Assembly: GCF_017356245.1 (NCBI RefSeq)
Contig: NZ_JAFMZZ010000001.1
Coordinates: 3,124,673 to 3,188,672 of the forward strand
Length of the DNA stretch: 64,000 nt
Source of the DNA: Bordetella petrii
GTDB lineage: Bacteria; Pseudomonadota; Gammaproteobacteria; Burkholderiales; Burkholderiaceae_B
Direction: 5' to 3'
The notes below the pieces were generated by a model. The model was not told the origin of the DNA and made no database searches. It saw only the letters and a program-made list of their open reading frames with translations. A program made the position numbers and the translations under genes. Below are positions 17,286 through 26,190 of the stretch, piece by piece; positions within the stretch are counted from its first letter, which is position 1, and each line of letters starts with the position of its first letter.

Positions 17286-17903
17286 TCAGGCCGCGGCGTC
17301 GTCGGGCTGGCTGCGCGCCACCGAGGGGCGGCTGCTGAAGCGGCGGTGCCAGGCGGCCAGCGCCGCGTGGCCGTCGCGCCAGGGCAGATCGGCGAACCGG
17401 TAGTCCAGGTACGACAGCGCGCAGCCGATGGCGATCAGTCCCAGGTCGAACGGCGCGGCGTCCAGCGCGGGGGCTTCCTGTTCTAGCGCGGCCAGCGCCG
17501 CCCGGGTCTTCAATTCGAAGGCATCCAGCCAGGCCTGCGTCTGCCGCGCCGACGGCTTGGCGCGCTCTTGCCGGTAAAGCAGCAGCACGTCCAGCAGGCC
17601 GTCGCCCAGCGCCTGGCGCCGCTCGGCCACCAGGCGCGCCCGCGGCTCGGCAGGCAGCAGGCCGGCATCCGCCAGGCCGTCCAGATAGGCGCAGATGACG
17701 CGCGAATCGTACAGCGCCGAGCCGTCGTCCAGCACCAGCGTGGGCAGCTTGATGAGCGGATTGTCGGGCAGCAGGTCCAGGTTGGGCTTGTCCATTGCCA
17801 CCGGCGTGCGCACCAGGGTGACGCGGTCTTCGATGCCCGCCTCGTACAGCACGATCATCACCTTGCGCACAAACGGTGAACGGGGCGACCAATGCAGTTT
17901 CAT
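17286..17903 (-). CDS. Glutathione S-transferase family protein
   Basis: 205 residues. The thioredoxin-like N-domain begins MKLHWSPRSPFVRKVMIVLYEAGIEDRVTLV; the serines at 6 and 9 lie where GST active-site residues are found. NPLIKLPTLVLDDGSALYDSRVICAYLD contains the cis-Pro and the Asp-Ser glutathione-binding pair. The C-terminal helical domain has FDLGLIAIGCALSYLDYRF. In this cassette it may open or isomerise a maleyl-type intermediate or detoxify one (inference). Confidence 0.9.
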   Translation of the reverse strand: MKLHWSPRSPFVRKVMIVLYEAGIEDRVTLVRTPVAMDKPNLDLLPDNPLIKLPTLVLDDGSALYDSRVICAYLDGLADAGLLPAEPRARLVAERRQALGDGLLDVLLLYRQERAKPSARQTQAWLDAFELKTRAALAALEQEAPALDAAPFDLGLIAIGCALSYLDYRFADLPWRDGHAALAAWHRRFSSRPSVARSQPDDAAA

Positions 17904-17933
17904 CTATCAATCTCCAGAAATTGGGGCGCGGGC

Positions 17934-18578
17934 TCAATGGCCCTGCGCGGGCCGCACCGCCGGGTCGTTGGCGGCGGCCGGCGCCGGCATCTGGAACAGA
18001 TCGCTGGTGTGGGCATACCAGCCCGCGCCATGCATGCGGCCCAGCAATTGCAGCGCCGGCGTATCGACATAGAATTTCTCGCGGCTCAGAATGGCCTCGT
18101 CCCGCAAGTACATGGCCACTACCCGCGCCAGCACGATCACGCGCTGCGGCGCCGCCTCGAGCACCTGCCACACGCGGCACTCCAGCGCCGCCGGGCTGCG
18201 GGCGATGCGCGGCGGTGCCACCCGCAGCGACGGCTCGGTGTCCAGCCCCACCTGCGCCAGTTCGTCGATATCGGCCACATAATCCAGGCTGGTGCGGTTC
18301 ATCTGCTCGGCCAGCCCGGCCGAGGCCACATTGACCACGAACTCGCCCGTGGCCAGGATATTGCGCGAGGTGTCCTTCAACTGCCCGCCGCGCGGGCCAA
18401 TGCCCAGCGCCACGATAGGCGGGTCGCTGCTCACCACATTGAAAAAGGAAAACGGCGCGGCGTTCAGGCGCCCTTGCGGCGACAGGCTGACCACCCATGC
18501 AATGGGACGCGGCACCACCACGCTGGAAAGCAGTTTGAAGGCATCGGCCGAAGCCAGTTCGCTGAAGTCGAAGTTCAT
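17934..18578 (-). CDS. Flavin reductase-like (FMN-binding split barrel) protein
   Basis: 214 residues. The flavin reductase-like domain starts at VVVPRPIAWVVSLSPQGRLNAAPFSFFNVVSSDPPIVALGIGPR, followed by KDTSRNILATGEFVVNV, the typical FMN-binding pattern. In this family the protein can supply FMNH2 to a monooxygenase, but no monooxygenase gene is in the cassette. It lies 30 bases upstream of the GST gene. A diverged relative is at 50021-50650. Confidence 0.88.
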   Translation of the reverse strand: MNFDFSELASADAFKLLSSVVVPRPIAWVVSLSPQGRLNAAPFSFFNVVSSDPPIVALGIGPRGGQLKDTSRNILATGEFVVNVASAGLAEQMNRTSLDYVADIDELAQVGLDTEPSLRVAPPRIARSPAALECRVWQVLEAAPQRVIVLARVVAMYLRDEAILSREKFYVDTPALQLLGRMHGAGWYAHTSDLFQMPAPAAANDPAVRPAQGH

Positions 18579-18627
18579 GAGTGTGTCGCCGCCCGTGCAT
18601 CGCCTGGCGGCATGCGGCCCGTGTGTG

Positions 18628-19611
18628 TCATTTCGCCAGCAGCCCCAGCCGGCTCAGCAAGGCCCGCATGTCGGCGCGGTCTTTCTCGACAAAGGCCTGC
18701 GCCTGCTGCGGCGTCAGCGCCATCAACTCTATCGCCTGCCCCTCCATCACGCGACGGTAATCGGGGTCGTTGTTCACGTCGCGGACAGTATCGCTCAGGC
18801 GCCGCACGATGGCGGGCGGCGTGCCCGCGGGCGCGGCCAGGCTGTACCAGGTGGCCGACTGCGCGCCATGCACGCCGGCTTCGTCCAGGGTCGGCACCTG
18901 GGGCAGCAGCGGCGAACGCCGGGCCGATGCGTACGCCAGCGGCACCAGGCGGCCCTGGCGGATGAACGGCAGGCTGGCCGACAGGTTCAACATCACCATG
19001 TCGATCTGTCCGCCCACGGCGTCGTTGATGGCGGGCGCCGCCCCGGCATAGGGGATGTGGTTCAGCTGGATGTGCGCGGCCTGCTGGAACAATTCGGCGC
19101 CCAGGTGAGTAGCCCCGCCCACGCCCGCCGAGCCGTAGCTGAGCTTGCCGGGCTCGGCCCGGGCGCGCGCGATCAGTTCCGCCACGGTCTTGATGCCGCG
19201 CGCCGGATTCACCGCCAGCATGATGGGCTGCACGGCCACCACCGAACTGAAAGCGAACCCGTCCACGCCGTCGTAGGGGGTATTCTGCATCAGCGGCGTA
19301 ACCACGTGGCCGGCCGACGTGCCCACCAGCAGCGTGTAGCCGTCGGGCCTGGCGCGCGCCACGAAGCCGGTGCCGATCGACGCGCCGCCGCCGGGCTTGT
19401 TTTCCACCACCACCGGCTGGCCCAGGCGCTTTTCCAGGGCCCGCGCCAGGCTGCGCGCCACCGTGTCGGCCGGCCCGCCCGCGGCGTAAGGGTTGATCAG
19501 GGTAATGGGATGGTCGGGATAGGTGCTTGCCGGGTCGGCCGCGCGGGCGGCCGGCGCCGCAATGGCGGCCGCCGCCAGCGCGGCCAGCAGCATGCGGATC
19601 TTCAGAGACAT
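18628..19611 (-). CDS. Bug/TctC-family periplasmic binding protein
   Basis: 327 residues. Signal peptide MSLKIRMLLAALAAAAIAAPAARA, then YPDHPITLINPYAAGGPADTVARSLARALE, VVENKPGGGASIGTGFVARARPDGYTLLVG and LSYGSAGVGGATHLGAELF. The ligand-site loop has HIPYAGAAPAINDAVGGQIDMVM. It is one of two adjacent Bug genes at the head of the aromatic-type cassette, 38 bases after its neighbour and 49 before the flavin reductase gene. Confidence 0.93.
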   Translation of the reverse strand: MSLKIRMLLAALAAAAIAAPAARAADPASTYPDHPITLINPYAAGGPADTVARSLARALEKRLGQPVVVENKPGGGASIGTGFVARARPDGYTLLVGTSAGHVVTPLMQNTPYDGVDGFAFSSVVAVQPIMLAVNPARGIKTVAELIARARAEPGKLSYGSAGVGGATHLGAELFQQAAHIQLNHIPYAGAAPAINDAVGGQIDMVMLNLSASLPFIRQGRLVPLAYASARRSPLLPQVPTLDEAGVHGAQSATWYSLAAPAGTPPAIVRRLSDTVRDVNNDPDYRRVMEGQAIELMALTPQQAQAFVEKDRADMRALLSRLGLLAK

Positions 19612-19649
19612 GGTCGCTCCAGGGGCTGGCATGTTGGCCGGTTCGGATA

Positions 19650-20627
19650 TCAGTCTGCGTCCGCGCCGGACTGGCGGATCACCTGCGCCCACTTCTTCGT
19701 ATCCTGGCGGATGCGTTCGGCAAAGGCTTCCGGGGTGCTGTGGGTGGTGCGGATGCCGTAGCCGGCCATGCGCTGCACCATTTCGGGCGCGGTCATGACG
19801 GCTTCGATGTCCCGGTTCAGGCGGTCGATGATCGGCCGCGGCGTGCCCGCCGGCGCCAGCACGCCCGACCACAGGCTGACCTCGTAGCCGGAAAAGCCCG
19901 GCGCCTCGGAAATGGACGGCACGTCGGGCAGCACCGGCAGCCGCTGGCGGCTGGTCACGCCCAGCGCCTTGATCTTGCCCTGCTTGACCGATGCGATGAA
20001 ATTCGACGACGTATCGATCATCATCGAAATGCGCCCGGCCAGGAAATCGTTGATGGCGCCGGAACTGCCCTTGTATGGAATGTGGCGGATGTCCACGCCG
20101 GCGATGGACTTGAACATCTCGCCGGCCAGGTGGCTGGTGGTGCCCCGGCCGGAAGAGCTGAAGGTCAGTTCGCCGGGCCGCTGCCGCGCCAGCTCGGCCA
20201 GTTCGGCCACCGAATTCACCGGCATGTCATTGTTGACCACCAGCAGGTTCGAAGTCAGGTTGGTCAGCGAAATGGGCGCGAAACTCTGCTGCGGGTCGTA
20301 GCGCAGCGACGCATACAGCGTCGGGTTGATGGTCAGCACGCCCATGGTCGAATACAGCAGCGTGTAGCCGTCGGGCGTCGCATTGGCCACGGCCTCGGCG
20401 CCGATCGCACCGCCCGCGCCGCCGCGGTTTTCCACCACCACCGATTGCCCCAGCCGCCCGCCCAGGTCCTGCGCCAGCGCGCGGGCCATCAGGTCGGTGG
20501 CCCCGCCTGCCGGAAAGGGAACGACCAGCCGAACAGGATGGTCGGGGTACTCGCCCGCCCGGGCGCCACCCGCCGGGCAGATTCCCAGACACAGGCCGGC
20601 CACAGCCAGCGCGCGCGCCATTTTCAT
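19650..20627 (-). CDS. Bug/TctC-family periplasmic binding protein
   Basis: 325 residues starting MKMARALAVAGLCLGICPAGG, with a signal peptide ending near ARAGEYPDHPVRLVVPFPAGGATDLMARALAQDLG. It has VVENRGGAGGAIGAEAVANATPDGYTLLYS, and HIPYKGSSGAINDFLAGRISMMI in the ligand loop. GGAGAC lies just upstream; a second in-frame ATG two codons in is better spaced from it. As the most upstream minus-strand gene it probably heads the cassette that runs down to 15749. The 230-base gap to hutC carries both promoters. Confidence 0.93.
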   Translation of the reverse strand: MKMARALAVAGLCLGICPAGGARAGEYPDHPVRLVVPFPAGGATDLMARALAQDLGGRLGQSVVVENRGGAGGAIGAEAVANATPDGYTLLYSTMGVLTINPTLYASLRYDPQQSFAPISLTNLTSNLLVVNNDMPVNSVAELAELARQRPGELTFSSSGRGTTSHLAGEMFKSIAGVDIRHIPYKGSSGAINDFLAGRISMMIDTSSNFIASVKQGKIKALGVTSRQRLPVLPDVPSISEAPGFSGYEVSLWSGVLAPAGTPRPIIDRLNRDIEAVMTAPEMVQRMAGYGIRTTHSTPEAFAERIRQDTKKWAQVIRQSGADAD

Positions 20628-20798
20628 GCCGTCTCCATGCTTTTGCTTGTTTTGGTGGAAAGCATGGTATGTGGCCTGCCCGGCCCGGGCTATGCCGGGG
20701 ATGGCAAAGCAGCTATGCAACTGCCCCGCGGCGTCCACTTGGCCGACGACGCGCCATCTGCGGGCTCATTTCCGCATAAGCGCAGCGAAAAAGTTTGC

Positions 20799-20827
20799 TT
20801 GACTATACTTGTATATCCAAGTTAAAT
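20799..20827 (+). promoter_or_regulatory. Sigma-70 promoter of hutC-hutU
   Basis: -35 TTGACT (20799-20804), 17-bp spacer, -10 TTAAAT (20822-20827). Transcription would start near 20834, giving a leader of about 26 bases before the hutC ATG. The HutC-like operator fills the spacer. Confidence 0.65.
20808..20821. promoter_or_regulatory. HutC-like operator
   Basis: CTTGTATATCCAAG, a near-palindrome with CTTG and CAAG arms, close to the CTTGTATGTACAAG type known for HutC repressors. It lies between the -35 and -10 of the hutC promoter, where bound repressor would block RNA polymerase. Confidence 0.65.
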
Positions 20828-20859
20828 CACCCTGTTCACTCTGCTTTCGGACCATCGCC

Positions 20860-21639
20860 ATGAATGCCGCGACAAACGACCAGACCCTGGCTCCTTATGC
20901 CCGCATCAAGCAGCACATCATCGCGAACATCGAATCGGGCCTGTGGGCGGTCAATGCGCAGGTGCCCTCCGAGAACCAGCTGGCCGCCCAGTTCGATGTG
21001 TCGCGCATGACGGCGCGCCGCGCCATTCTTGAACTGACGCAAGACGGCATGCTGGTGCGCAGCCAGGGCGTGGGCACTTTCGTGGCCGAACGCCGGCCCA
21101 TGCTGCCGGTGCTGGAAGTGCGCAACATCGCCGACGAAATCGCCGAGCGGGGCCACCACTACGGCAACCGCATCATCCTGCTCGAGCGCGAAACCGCCAC
21201 CGAAGGCATTGCCATTGCGCTGGGCATCGCGCCGGGCAGCCCGGTCTTTCATTCGATTCTGCTGCACCTGGACAACGGCGTCGCGGTGCAGCTCGAAGAC
21301 CGCTATGTCAATCCGCATACCGCGCCCGGCTATATCGAGCAGGACTTCAGCCGCCAGACCCCCAACGCCTATCTCAGCCGCATCGCCCCCCTGTCCGCGG
21401 TGGAACACACTATCGAAGCCATTCTGCCAAGCGCCCAGGTCAGCGCCTGGCTGGGCCTGGACAGCCCGCAAGCCTGCCTGCAGGTATTGCGGCGCACCTG
21501 GACGGCGCCCCACATCGCCACCTTCGCCCGTCTGATCCATCCGGGCGATTCCTATCGCCTGAGCGGCTACGCCACGGTGCCTGCCCAGCCCGCCCCGGCG
21601 TTTCCCAACCCCCAAGAATTTCACGGAACCAAGTCATGA
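20860..21639 (+). CDS. hutC: HutC-type GntR/UTRA regulator (histidine-utilisation repressor)
   Basis: 259 residues. The N-terminal GntR winged HTH is [65 protein letters not shown], at about 12-77. The UTRA effector domain follows, with [38 protein letters not shown] and [20 protein letters not shown], all characteristic of HutC, whose inducer is urocanate. It overlaps hutU by 4 bases and should repress its own operon through the operator at 20808. The ORF extends upstream to 20809, but that lies inside the promoter. Confidence 0.93.
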   Translation: MNAATNDQTLAPYARIKQHIIANIESGLWAVNAQVPSENQLAAQFDVSRMTARRAILELTQDGMLVRSQGVGTFVAERRPMLPVLEVRNIADEIAERGHHYGNRIILLERETATEGIAIALGIAPGSPVFHSILLHLDNGVAVQLEDRYVNPHTAPGYIEQDFSRQTPNAYLSRIAPLSAVEHTIEAILPSAQVSAWLGLDSPQACLQVLRRTWTAPHIATFARLIHPGDSYRLSGYATVPAQPAPAFPNPQEFHGTKS

Positions 21640-23318
21640 GCGACCACACACCCGACCGCCACGACGCGACGCGCAGCATACGCGCTCCGCGCGGCAATAC
21701 CTTGAGCTGCAAGAACTGGCTGATCGAGGCCGCCTACCGCATGATCCAGAACAACCTGGACCCTGAAGTGGCCGAGCATCCCCACGAACTGGTGGTGTAC
21801 GGCGGCATCGGCCGCGCCGCGCGCAACTGGCCTGCCTACGACAAGATCCTGCAGGTGCTGCGCCGGCTCGAACCCGACGAAACCCTGCTGATCCAGTCCG
21901 GCAAGCCGGTGGGCGTGTTCAAAACGCACGCCGACGCCCCCCGCGTGCTGCTGGCCAACTCGAACCTGGTGCCGCACTGGGCCACCTGGGAACACTTCCA
22001 CGAGCTCGACCGCAAGGGCCTCATGATGTATGGCCAGATGACGGCCGGCAGCTGGATCTACATCGGTTCGCAAGGCATCGTGCAAGGTACGTACGAAACT
22101 TTCTATGCCGTGGCCAACCAGCATTTCGGGGGCGATCCCAAGGGGCGCTGGATCCTCACCGCGGGGCTGGGCGGCATGGGCGGCGCGCAGCCGCTTGCCG
22201 CCACCATGGCCGGCTTCAGCATGATCGCCGTGGAATGCGACGAGTCGCGCATCGATTTCCGGCTGCGCACGCGCTATATCGACGTCAAGGCCACCTCGCT
22301 GGACGAGGCGCTGGCCATCATTGACAAGGCGCGCGCCGAACAGCGCGCCGTATCGGTGGGCCTGCTGGGCAACGCCGCCGACGTGGTGCCCGAGATGGTC
22401 CGCCGCGGCATTACGCCCGACTGCGTTACCGACCAGACCTCGGCGCACGATCCCTTGAACGGCTATCTGCCGCAAGGTTGGACCGTGCAAGCCTGGCGCG
22501 ACAAGCGCCAAAGCGATCCCGCGGCCGTGGTGGCCGCGGCCAAGCAATCCATGGCCGCCCATGTGCGCGCCATGCTCGAACTGAAGCAGCGCGGCGCGGC
22601 CACGCTGGACTACGGCAACAACATCCGGCAGGTTGCGCTGGAAGAAGGCGTTGCCAACGCCTTCGATTTCCCCGGTTTCGTGCCGGCCTATATACGGCCG
22701 TTGTTCTGCGAAGGCATCGGCCCGTTCCGCTGGGCGGCGCTGTCGGGCGATCCGCAAGACATCTACAAGACCGATGCCAAGGTCAAGGAACTGATACCCG
22801 GCGACAAGCACTTGCACAACTGGCTCGACATGGCGCGCGAACGCATCGCCTTCCAGGGGCTGCCGGCGCGCATCTGCTGGGTGGGCGTGCGCGACCGCGC
22901 GCGGCTGGCGCTGGCCTTCAACGAAATGGTGCGCACCGGCGAACTGAGCGCGCCCATCGTCATCGGCCGCGACCATCTCGATTCGGGCTCGGTGGCCAGC
23001 CCCAACCGCGAAACCGAGTCCATGCGCGACGGCTCGGACGCGGTGTCCGACTGGCCGCTGCTGAACGCGCTGCTCAACACTGCCGGCGGCGCGACCTGGG
23101 TATCGCTGCATCACGGCGGCGGCGTGGGCATGGGCTTCTCGCAGCACGCCGGGGTCGTCATCGTCTGCGATGGCAGCCCCGAAGCCGACCGTCGCCTGGC
23201 GCGCGTGCTGCACAACGATCCGGCCAGCGGCGTGATGCGGCACGCCGATGCCGGCTATGACATCGCCATCGACTGCGCCCGGGCCGTCGGGCTGGACCTG
23301 CCCATGCTCGACCGGTAG
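21636..23318 (+). CDS. hutU: Urocanate hydratase
   Basis: Hydrates urocanate to imidazolone propionate with tightly bound NAD, the second step of histidine degradation. 560 residues, full length. Conserved blocks: [18 protein letters not shown] at about 55, [15 protein letters not shown], the NAD-binding [19 protein letters not shown] at about 180-200, [14 protein letters not shown], and [31 protein letters not shown] with the active-site Cys. The C-terminus has [19 protein letters not shown]. It is coupled to hutC by ATGA. Imidazolonepropionase (hutI), hutG and hutF are absent from the window. Confidence 0.96.
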   Translation: MSDHTPDRHDATRSIRAPRGNTLSCKNWLIEAAYRMIQNNLDPEVAEHPHELVVYGGIGRAARNWPAYDKILQVLRRLEPDETLLIQSGKPVGVFKTHADAPRVLLANSNLVPHWATWEHFHELDRKGLMMYGQMTAGSWIYIGSQGIVQGTYETFYAVANQHFGGDPKGRWILTAGLGGMGGAQPLAATMAGFSMIAVECDESRIDFRLRTRYIDVKATSLDEALAIIDKARAEQRAVSVGLLGNAADVVPEMVRRGITPDCVTDQTSAHDPLNGYLPQGWTVQAWRDKRQSDPAAVVAAAKQSMAAHVRAMLELKQRGAATLDYGNNIRQVALEEGVANAFDFPGFVPAYIRPLFCEGIGPFRWAALSGDPQDIYKTDAKVKELIPGDKHLHNWLDMARERIAFQGLPARICWVGVRDRARLALAFNEMVRTGELSAPIVIGRDHLDSGSVASPNRETESMRDGSDAVSDWPLLNALLNTAGGATWVSLHHGGGVGMGFSQHAGVVIVCDGSPEADRRLARVLHNDPASGVMRHADAGYDIAIDCARAVGLDLPMLDR

Positions 23319-23363
23319 GCAGCCGGGCGTCCGTTCCTCTTCCTTCACGTTCCAGGAGTTGCA

Positions 23364-25148
23364 ATGCGCCACCCCCTATGGTCCACGGACCGCGCTTTAC
23401 CGGCTCTGCCCCTGCCATGGCGGCGCCAGGCCGGCGCGGCCGGCATCGCACTGGCCTGCATGGCCGGCGTCCTGCTGGCCCCCCTTGCCCATGCGGACGG
23501 GGCCGCCCGCGCGGCGGTCCAGCCGGCCGCCGCCGACCGCGCGCCGGTCCGGCAGCAAGCCCTGGCGCTGGACGGCAAGTCGCTCACGGCGGCGCAGGTG
23601 GTCGAGGTCGCGCGCCACGGCCGGCCGGTGGCGCCCACCGATGCGGCCTGGCGGCAAGTGGACCGCTCGCACGAATTGCTGCTGGCGTACGCACGCCTGG
23701 GCCGCCCGGTCTACGGATTGAACCGCGGTGTCGGGCAGAACAAAGACCAGACAATTTTCTCTGGCGATGCCATCTCGGACGAGGCGCGCGCGCTGTCCGA
23801 GGCATTCAATCATCGCATGCTGCTGTCCCATACCGTTGCCTTTGGCGAACCGGCTCCCGCCGACGTGGTGCGCGCCGCGATGGTGGTGCGCCTGAACACG
23901 GCGTTATTCGGCGGCACCGGAATGAGCCCTGCCCTGGTTCGCCAGTACGCGGCGTTCCTGAACAAGGGATTGACGCCTGTGGTGCTGGGCCAGGGCTCGG
24001 TTGGCGAGGCCGACATCGGCATCCTGCCGCAGATCGGCCTGGCCATGATGGGCGAGGGCCAGATCGAAGTCGACGGCCGGCGCATGCCGGCGGCCGACGC
24101 CATGCGCGATGCCGGCATCGAACCGGTCAAGCCATATGCCAAGGACTCATTATCCCTGCTCAGTTCCAACGCTTATGGCGCGGCGCTGGCCATCCTGGCC
24201 GCGCACGACGCCGAAACGCTGCTGGACCGCGCCGACGGGATCGCCGCCCTTGCGCTCGAGGGCTTGAACGGCAATATTGCCCCGCTGCTGCCGGCCGTGC
24301 AGGCGCACCGTCCCTATATAGGCCAACAGCAAACCGCCCGCCGCATTCTCGGCATGCTGGAAGGCAGCGCGCTGTGGCAGGCCGATGACAAGCGGCCGCT
24401 GCAGGACCCTCTCAGTTTCCGCACGGTCAGCCAGGTGCATGGTGCGGCGCGCGATGCGCTGCGGGTGCTGAACGCGCAACTGCTCATCCAGATCAACAGC
24501 TCGGACGACAACCCCACAGTGGTGCTGGATGCCACGCCTCCGGCCGGCGTTACCCCGCAAGAAACCCGCTACTTCGTCACCCAGGGCGATGTGCGCGGCG
24601 CCATCGTGCCCAGCGCCGGTTTCGACCCCACTGCGTGGGTCGTGCCGCTGGAATCCGTGGGGGTGGCGTTGTCACATGTCGCGCAGTCGTCGGCGCAGCG
24701 CGTGCTGCGCCTGGGCGACCCCACCTTCACGCAGCTGTCGCGCTTCCTGTCGCCCGATGGCAAGACCCTGGCCTACACCACCATCCAGAAACCCGTATCC
24801 GCGCTGGCCACCGAAATCCGCGCCCTGTCGCACCCGGTGTCGTCGGATGCGCTGGTCGTGGCCGGCCACATCGAAGATGTGGCCACCAACGCGCCACTGG
24901 TGGCGCAGCGCGTCCGGCAGCAAGTGCTGCGGCTGCGGACGCTGCTGGGCATCGAATTGATCCACGCGGCGCAAGCCGTGGACCTGCGCACCCGCGCCGA
25001 TCCGCAACGCCCCATCGGCAAGGGCACCGGCGCCCTGCTCGGCGCCTTTCGCGAACAGGTAGCGTTTCTGTCGCAAGACCGGCGGCTGGCCGACGACATC
25101 GCGCGCGCCGACCGCTTTCTTCAAAGACCCGGCGACATCGCGCAATAA
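23364..25148 (+). CDS. Exported aromatic amino acid lyase homolog lacking the MIO triad
   Basis: 594 residues of the HAL/PAL superfamily, with a long N-terminus and hydrophobic segment (AAGIALACMAGVLLAPLAHA) and likely cleavage after AHA near residue 44, so the protein is probably periplasmic. The fold is clear: Tyr117 in VYGLNRGVGQNKDQ, LNTALFGGTGMSP, LALEGLNGNIAPLLPAVQAHRPYIGQQ, DPLSFRTVSQVHGAARDAL and NSSDDNPTVVLDA. Where active enzymes have GSVGASGDL, this protein has GSVGEADIGIL at 211-221: the Ala-Ser-Gly that cyclises to the MIO electrophile is Glu-Ala-Asp. It is therefore not a normal histidine ammonia-lyase despite following hutU by 45 bases. It could be a binding protein, a lyase with other chemistry, or a degenerate enzyme. 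Confidence 0.85.
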   Translation: MRHPLWSTDRALPALPLPWRRQAGAAGIALACMAGVLLAPLAHADGAARAAVQPAAADRAPVRQQALALDGKSLTAAQVVEVARHGRPVAPTDAAWRQVDRSHELLLAYARLGRPVYGLNRGVGQNKDQTIFSGDAISDEARALSEAFNHRMLLSHTVAFGEPAPADVVRAAMVVRLNTALFGGTGMSPALVRQYAAFLNKGLTPVVLGQGSVGEADIGILPQIGLAMMGEGQIEVDGRRMPAADAMRDAGIEPVKPYAKDSLSLLSSNAYGAALAILAAHDAETLLDRADGIAALALEGLNGNIAPLLPAVQAHRPYIGQQQTARRILGMLEGSALWQADDKRPLQDPLSFRTVSQVHGAARDALRVLNAQLLIQINSSDDNPTVVLDATPPAGVTPQETRYFVTQGDVRGAIVPSAGFDPTAWVVPLESVGVALSHVAQSSAQRVLRLGDPTFTQLSRFLSPDGKTLAYTTIQKPVSALATEIRALSHPVSSDALVVAGHIEDVATNAPLVAQRVRQQVLRLRTLLGIELIHAAQAVDLRTRADPQRPIGKGTGALLGAFREQVAFLSQDRRLADDIARADRFLQRPGDIAQ

Positions 25149-25190
25149 GCGCCGGACCGACACCGCAGTGAGACCTGCATAGGGGAAATC

Positions 25191-26177
25191 ATGAACACGT
25201 CTCTCGCCATCCGCATGACCGGCGCCCTCCTGGCTGGCGCCTTGCTTACCTCGCCGGCGCTCGCCGCCGAAGACCAGTATCCCAACCGGCCCGTCACCAT
25301 CATCGTGCCGTTCGGCGCGGGCGGCATCGCCGATGCCCTGCCGCGCATCGTCGGGCAGCAACTCAGCACCAAGTGGGGCGTGCCCGTCGTCGTCGAGAAC
25401 AAGGTGGGCGCTTCCGGCAACATCGGCATGGATTACGTGGCCCGCGCCAAGCCCGACGGCTACACGCTGGCGCTGGCGCCGGCCGGCAACCTGACTGTCA
25501 ATCCGCTGCTCTACACCAACCTGCCCTTCGACACGGCCAAGGACTTCGCCCCCGTGACGATGCTTGCCACCTCGCCCAATGTCCTGGTGGTCAATGACCG
25601 GGTGCCGGCCAAAAGCTTCAAGGAACTGGTGGATTACGCCCGCCAGAACCCCGACAAACTCAACTACTCGTCGCCCGGGCCGGGCAGCGGCGCCCACCTG
25701 GCGGGCGAGCTGCTCAACCAGTCGGCCGGCATCGTGATCCGGCACATCCCGTACAACGCCATGGCCGCCGCGGTCAATGACGTGGTGGCGGGCAACGTGG
25801 ACATGATGTTCGCGGGCATTTCCACGGTATTGCCGCAGATCCAGGCCGGCAAGCTGCGGGCACTGGCGGTGGCCGGCCCCGCACGCCTGCCGCAACTGAA
25901 AAACGTGCCCACCGTCGCGGAAAGCGGCTACCCCGGCTTTGACGTGACCTCGTGGTACGGCATCGTCGCCCCGGCCCAGGTTCCGCCGGCCATTCTCGAC
26001 AAACTGCAGGCCGACATCGCCGAGGCCGTGCAGCAAGCCTCCGTGCGCCAGAAATTCGCCGGGCTGGGCGTGGCCCCCTCCGGCTCGAGCCGCGCGGACT
26101 TCGCCCGCACGATCCAGGACGAGACCCGCAAGTGGGCCGCCATCGTGAAGCAAGCCGGCATCCAGCCCATTCAGTAA
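25191..26177 (+). CDS. Bug/TctC-family periplasmic binding protein in the hut-like operon
   Basis: 328 residues: signal peptide MNTSLAIRMTGALLAGALLTSPALAA, then YPNRPVTIIVPFGAGGIADALPRIVGQQL, VVVENKVGASGNIGMDYVARAKPDGYTLALA, and RHIPYNAMAAAVNDVVAGNVDMM. It lies 42 bases after the lyase homolog and 13 before the ornithine-cyclodeaminase-like gene, so the genes are probably one transcript. Urocanate and related aromatic acrylates are carboxylates, so this protein is a good candidate to bind the operon's substrate (inference). Confidence 0.93.
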   Translation: MNTSLAIRMTGALLAGALLTSPALAAEDQYPNRPVTIIVPFGAGGIADALPRIVGQQLSTKWGVPVVVENKVGASGNIGMDYVARAKPDGYTLALAPAGNLTVNPLLYTNLPFDTAKDFAPVTMLATSPNVLVVNDRVPAKSFKELVDYARQNPDKLNYSSPGPGSGAHLAGELLNQSAGIVIRHIPYNAMAAAVNDVVAGNVDMMFAGISTVLPQIQAGKLRALAVAGPARLPQLKNVPTVAESGYPGFDVTSWYGIVAPAQVPPAILDKLQADIAEAVQQASVRQKFAGLGVAPSGSSRADFARTIQDETRKWAAIVKQAGIQPIQ

Positions 26178-26190
26178 CCAAGGAGACACC

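Noticed and set aside
23364..25148. Annotation of this gene as canonical hutH
   Set aside because: The MIO triad is missing and a signal peptide is present, so only homolog is claimed.
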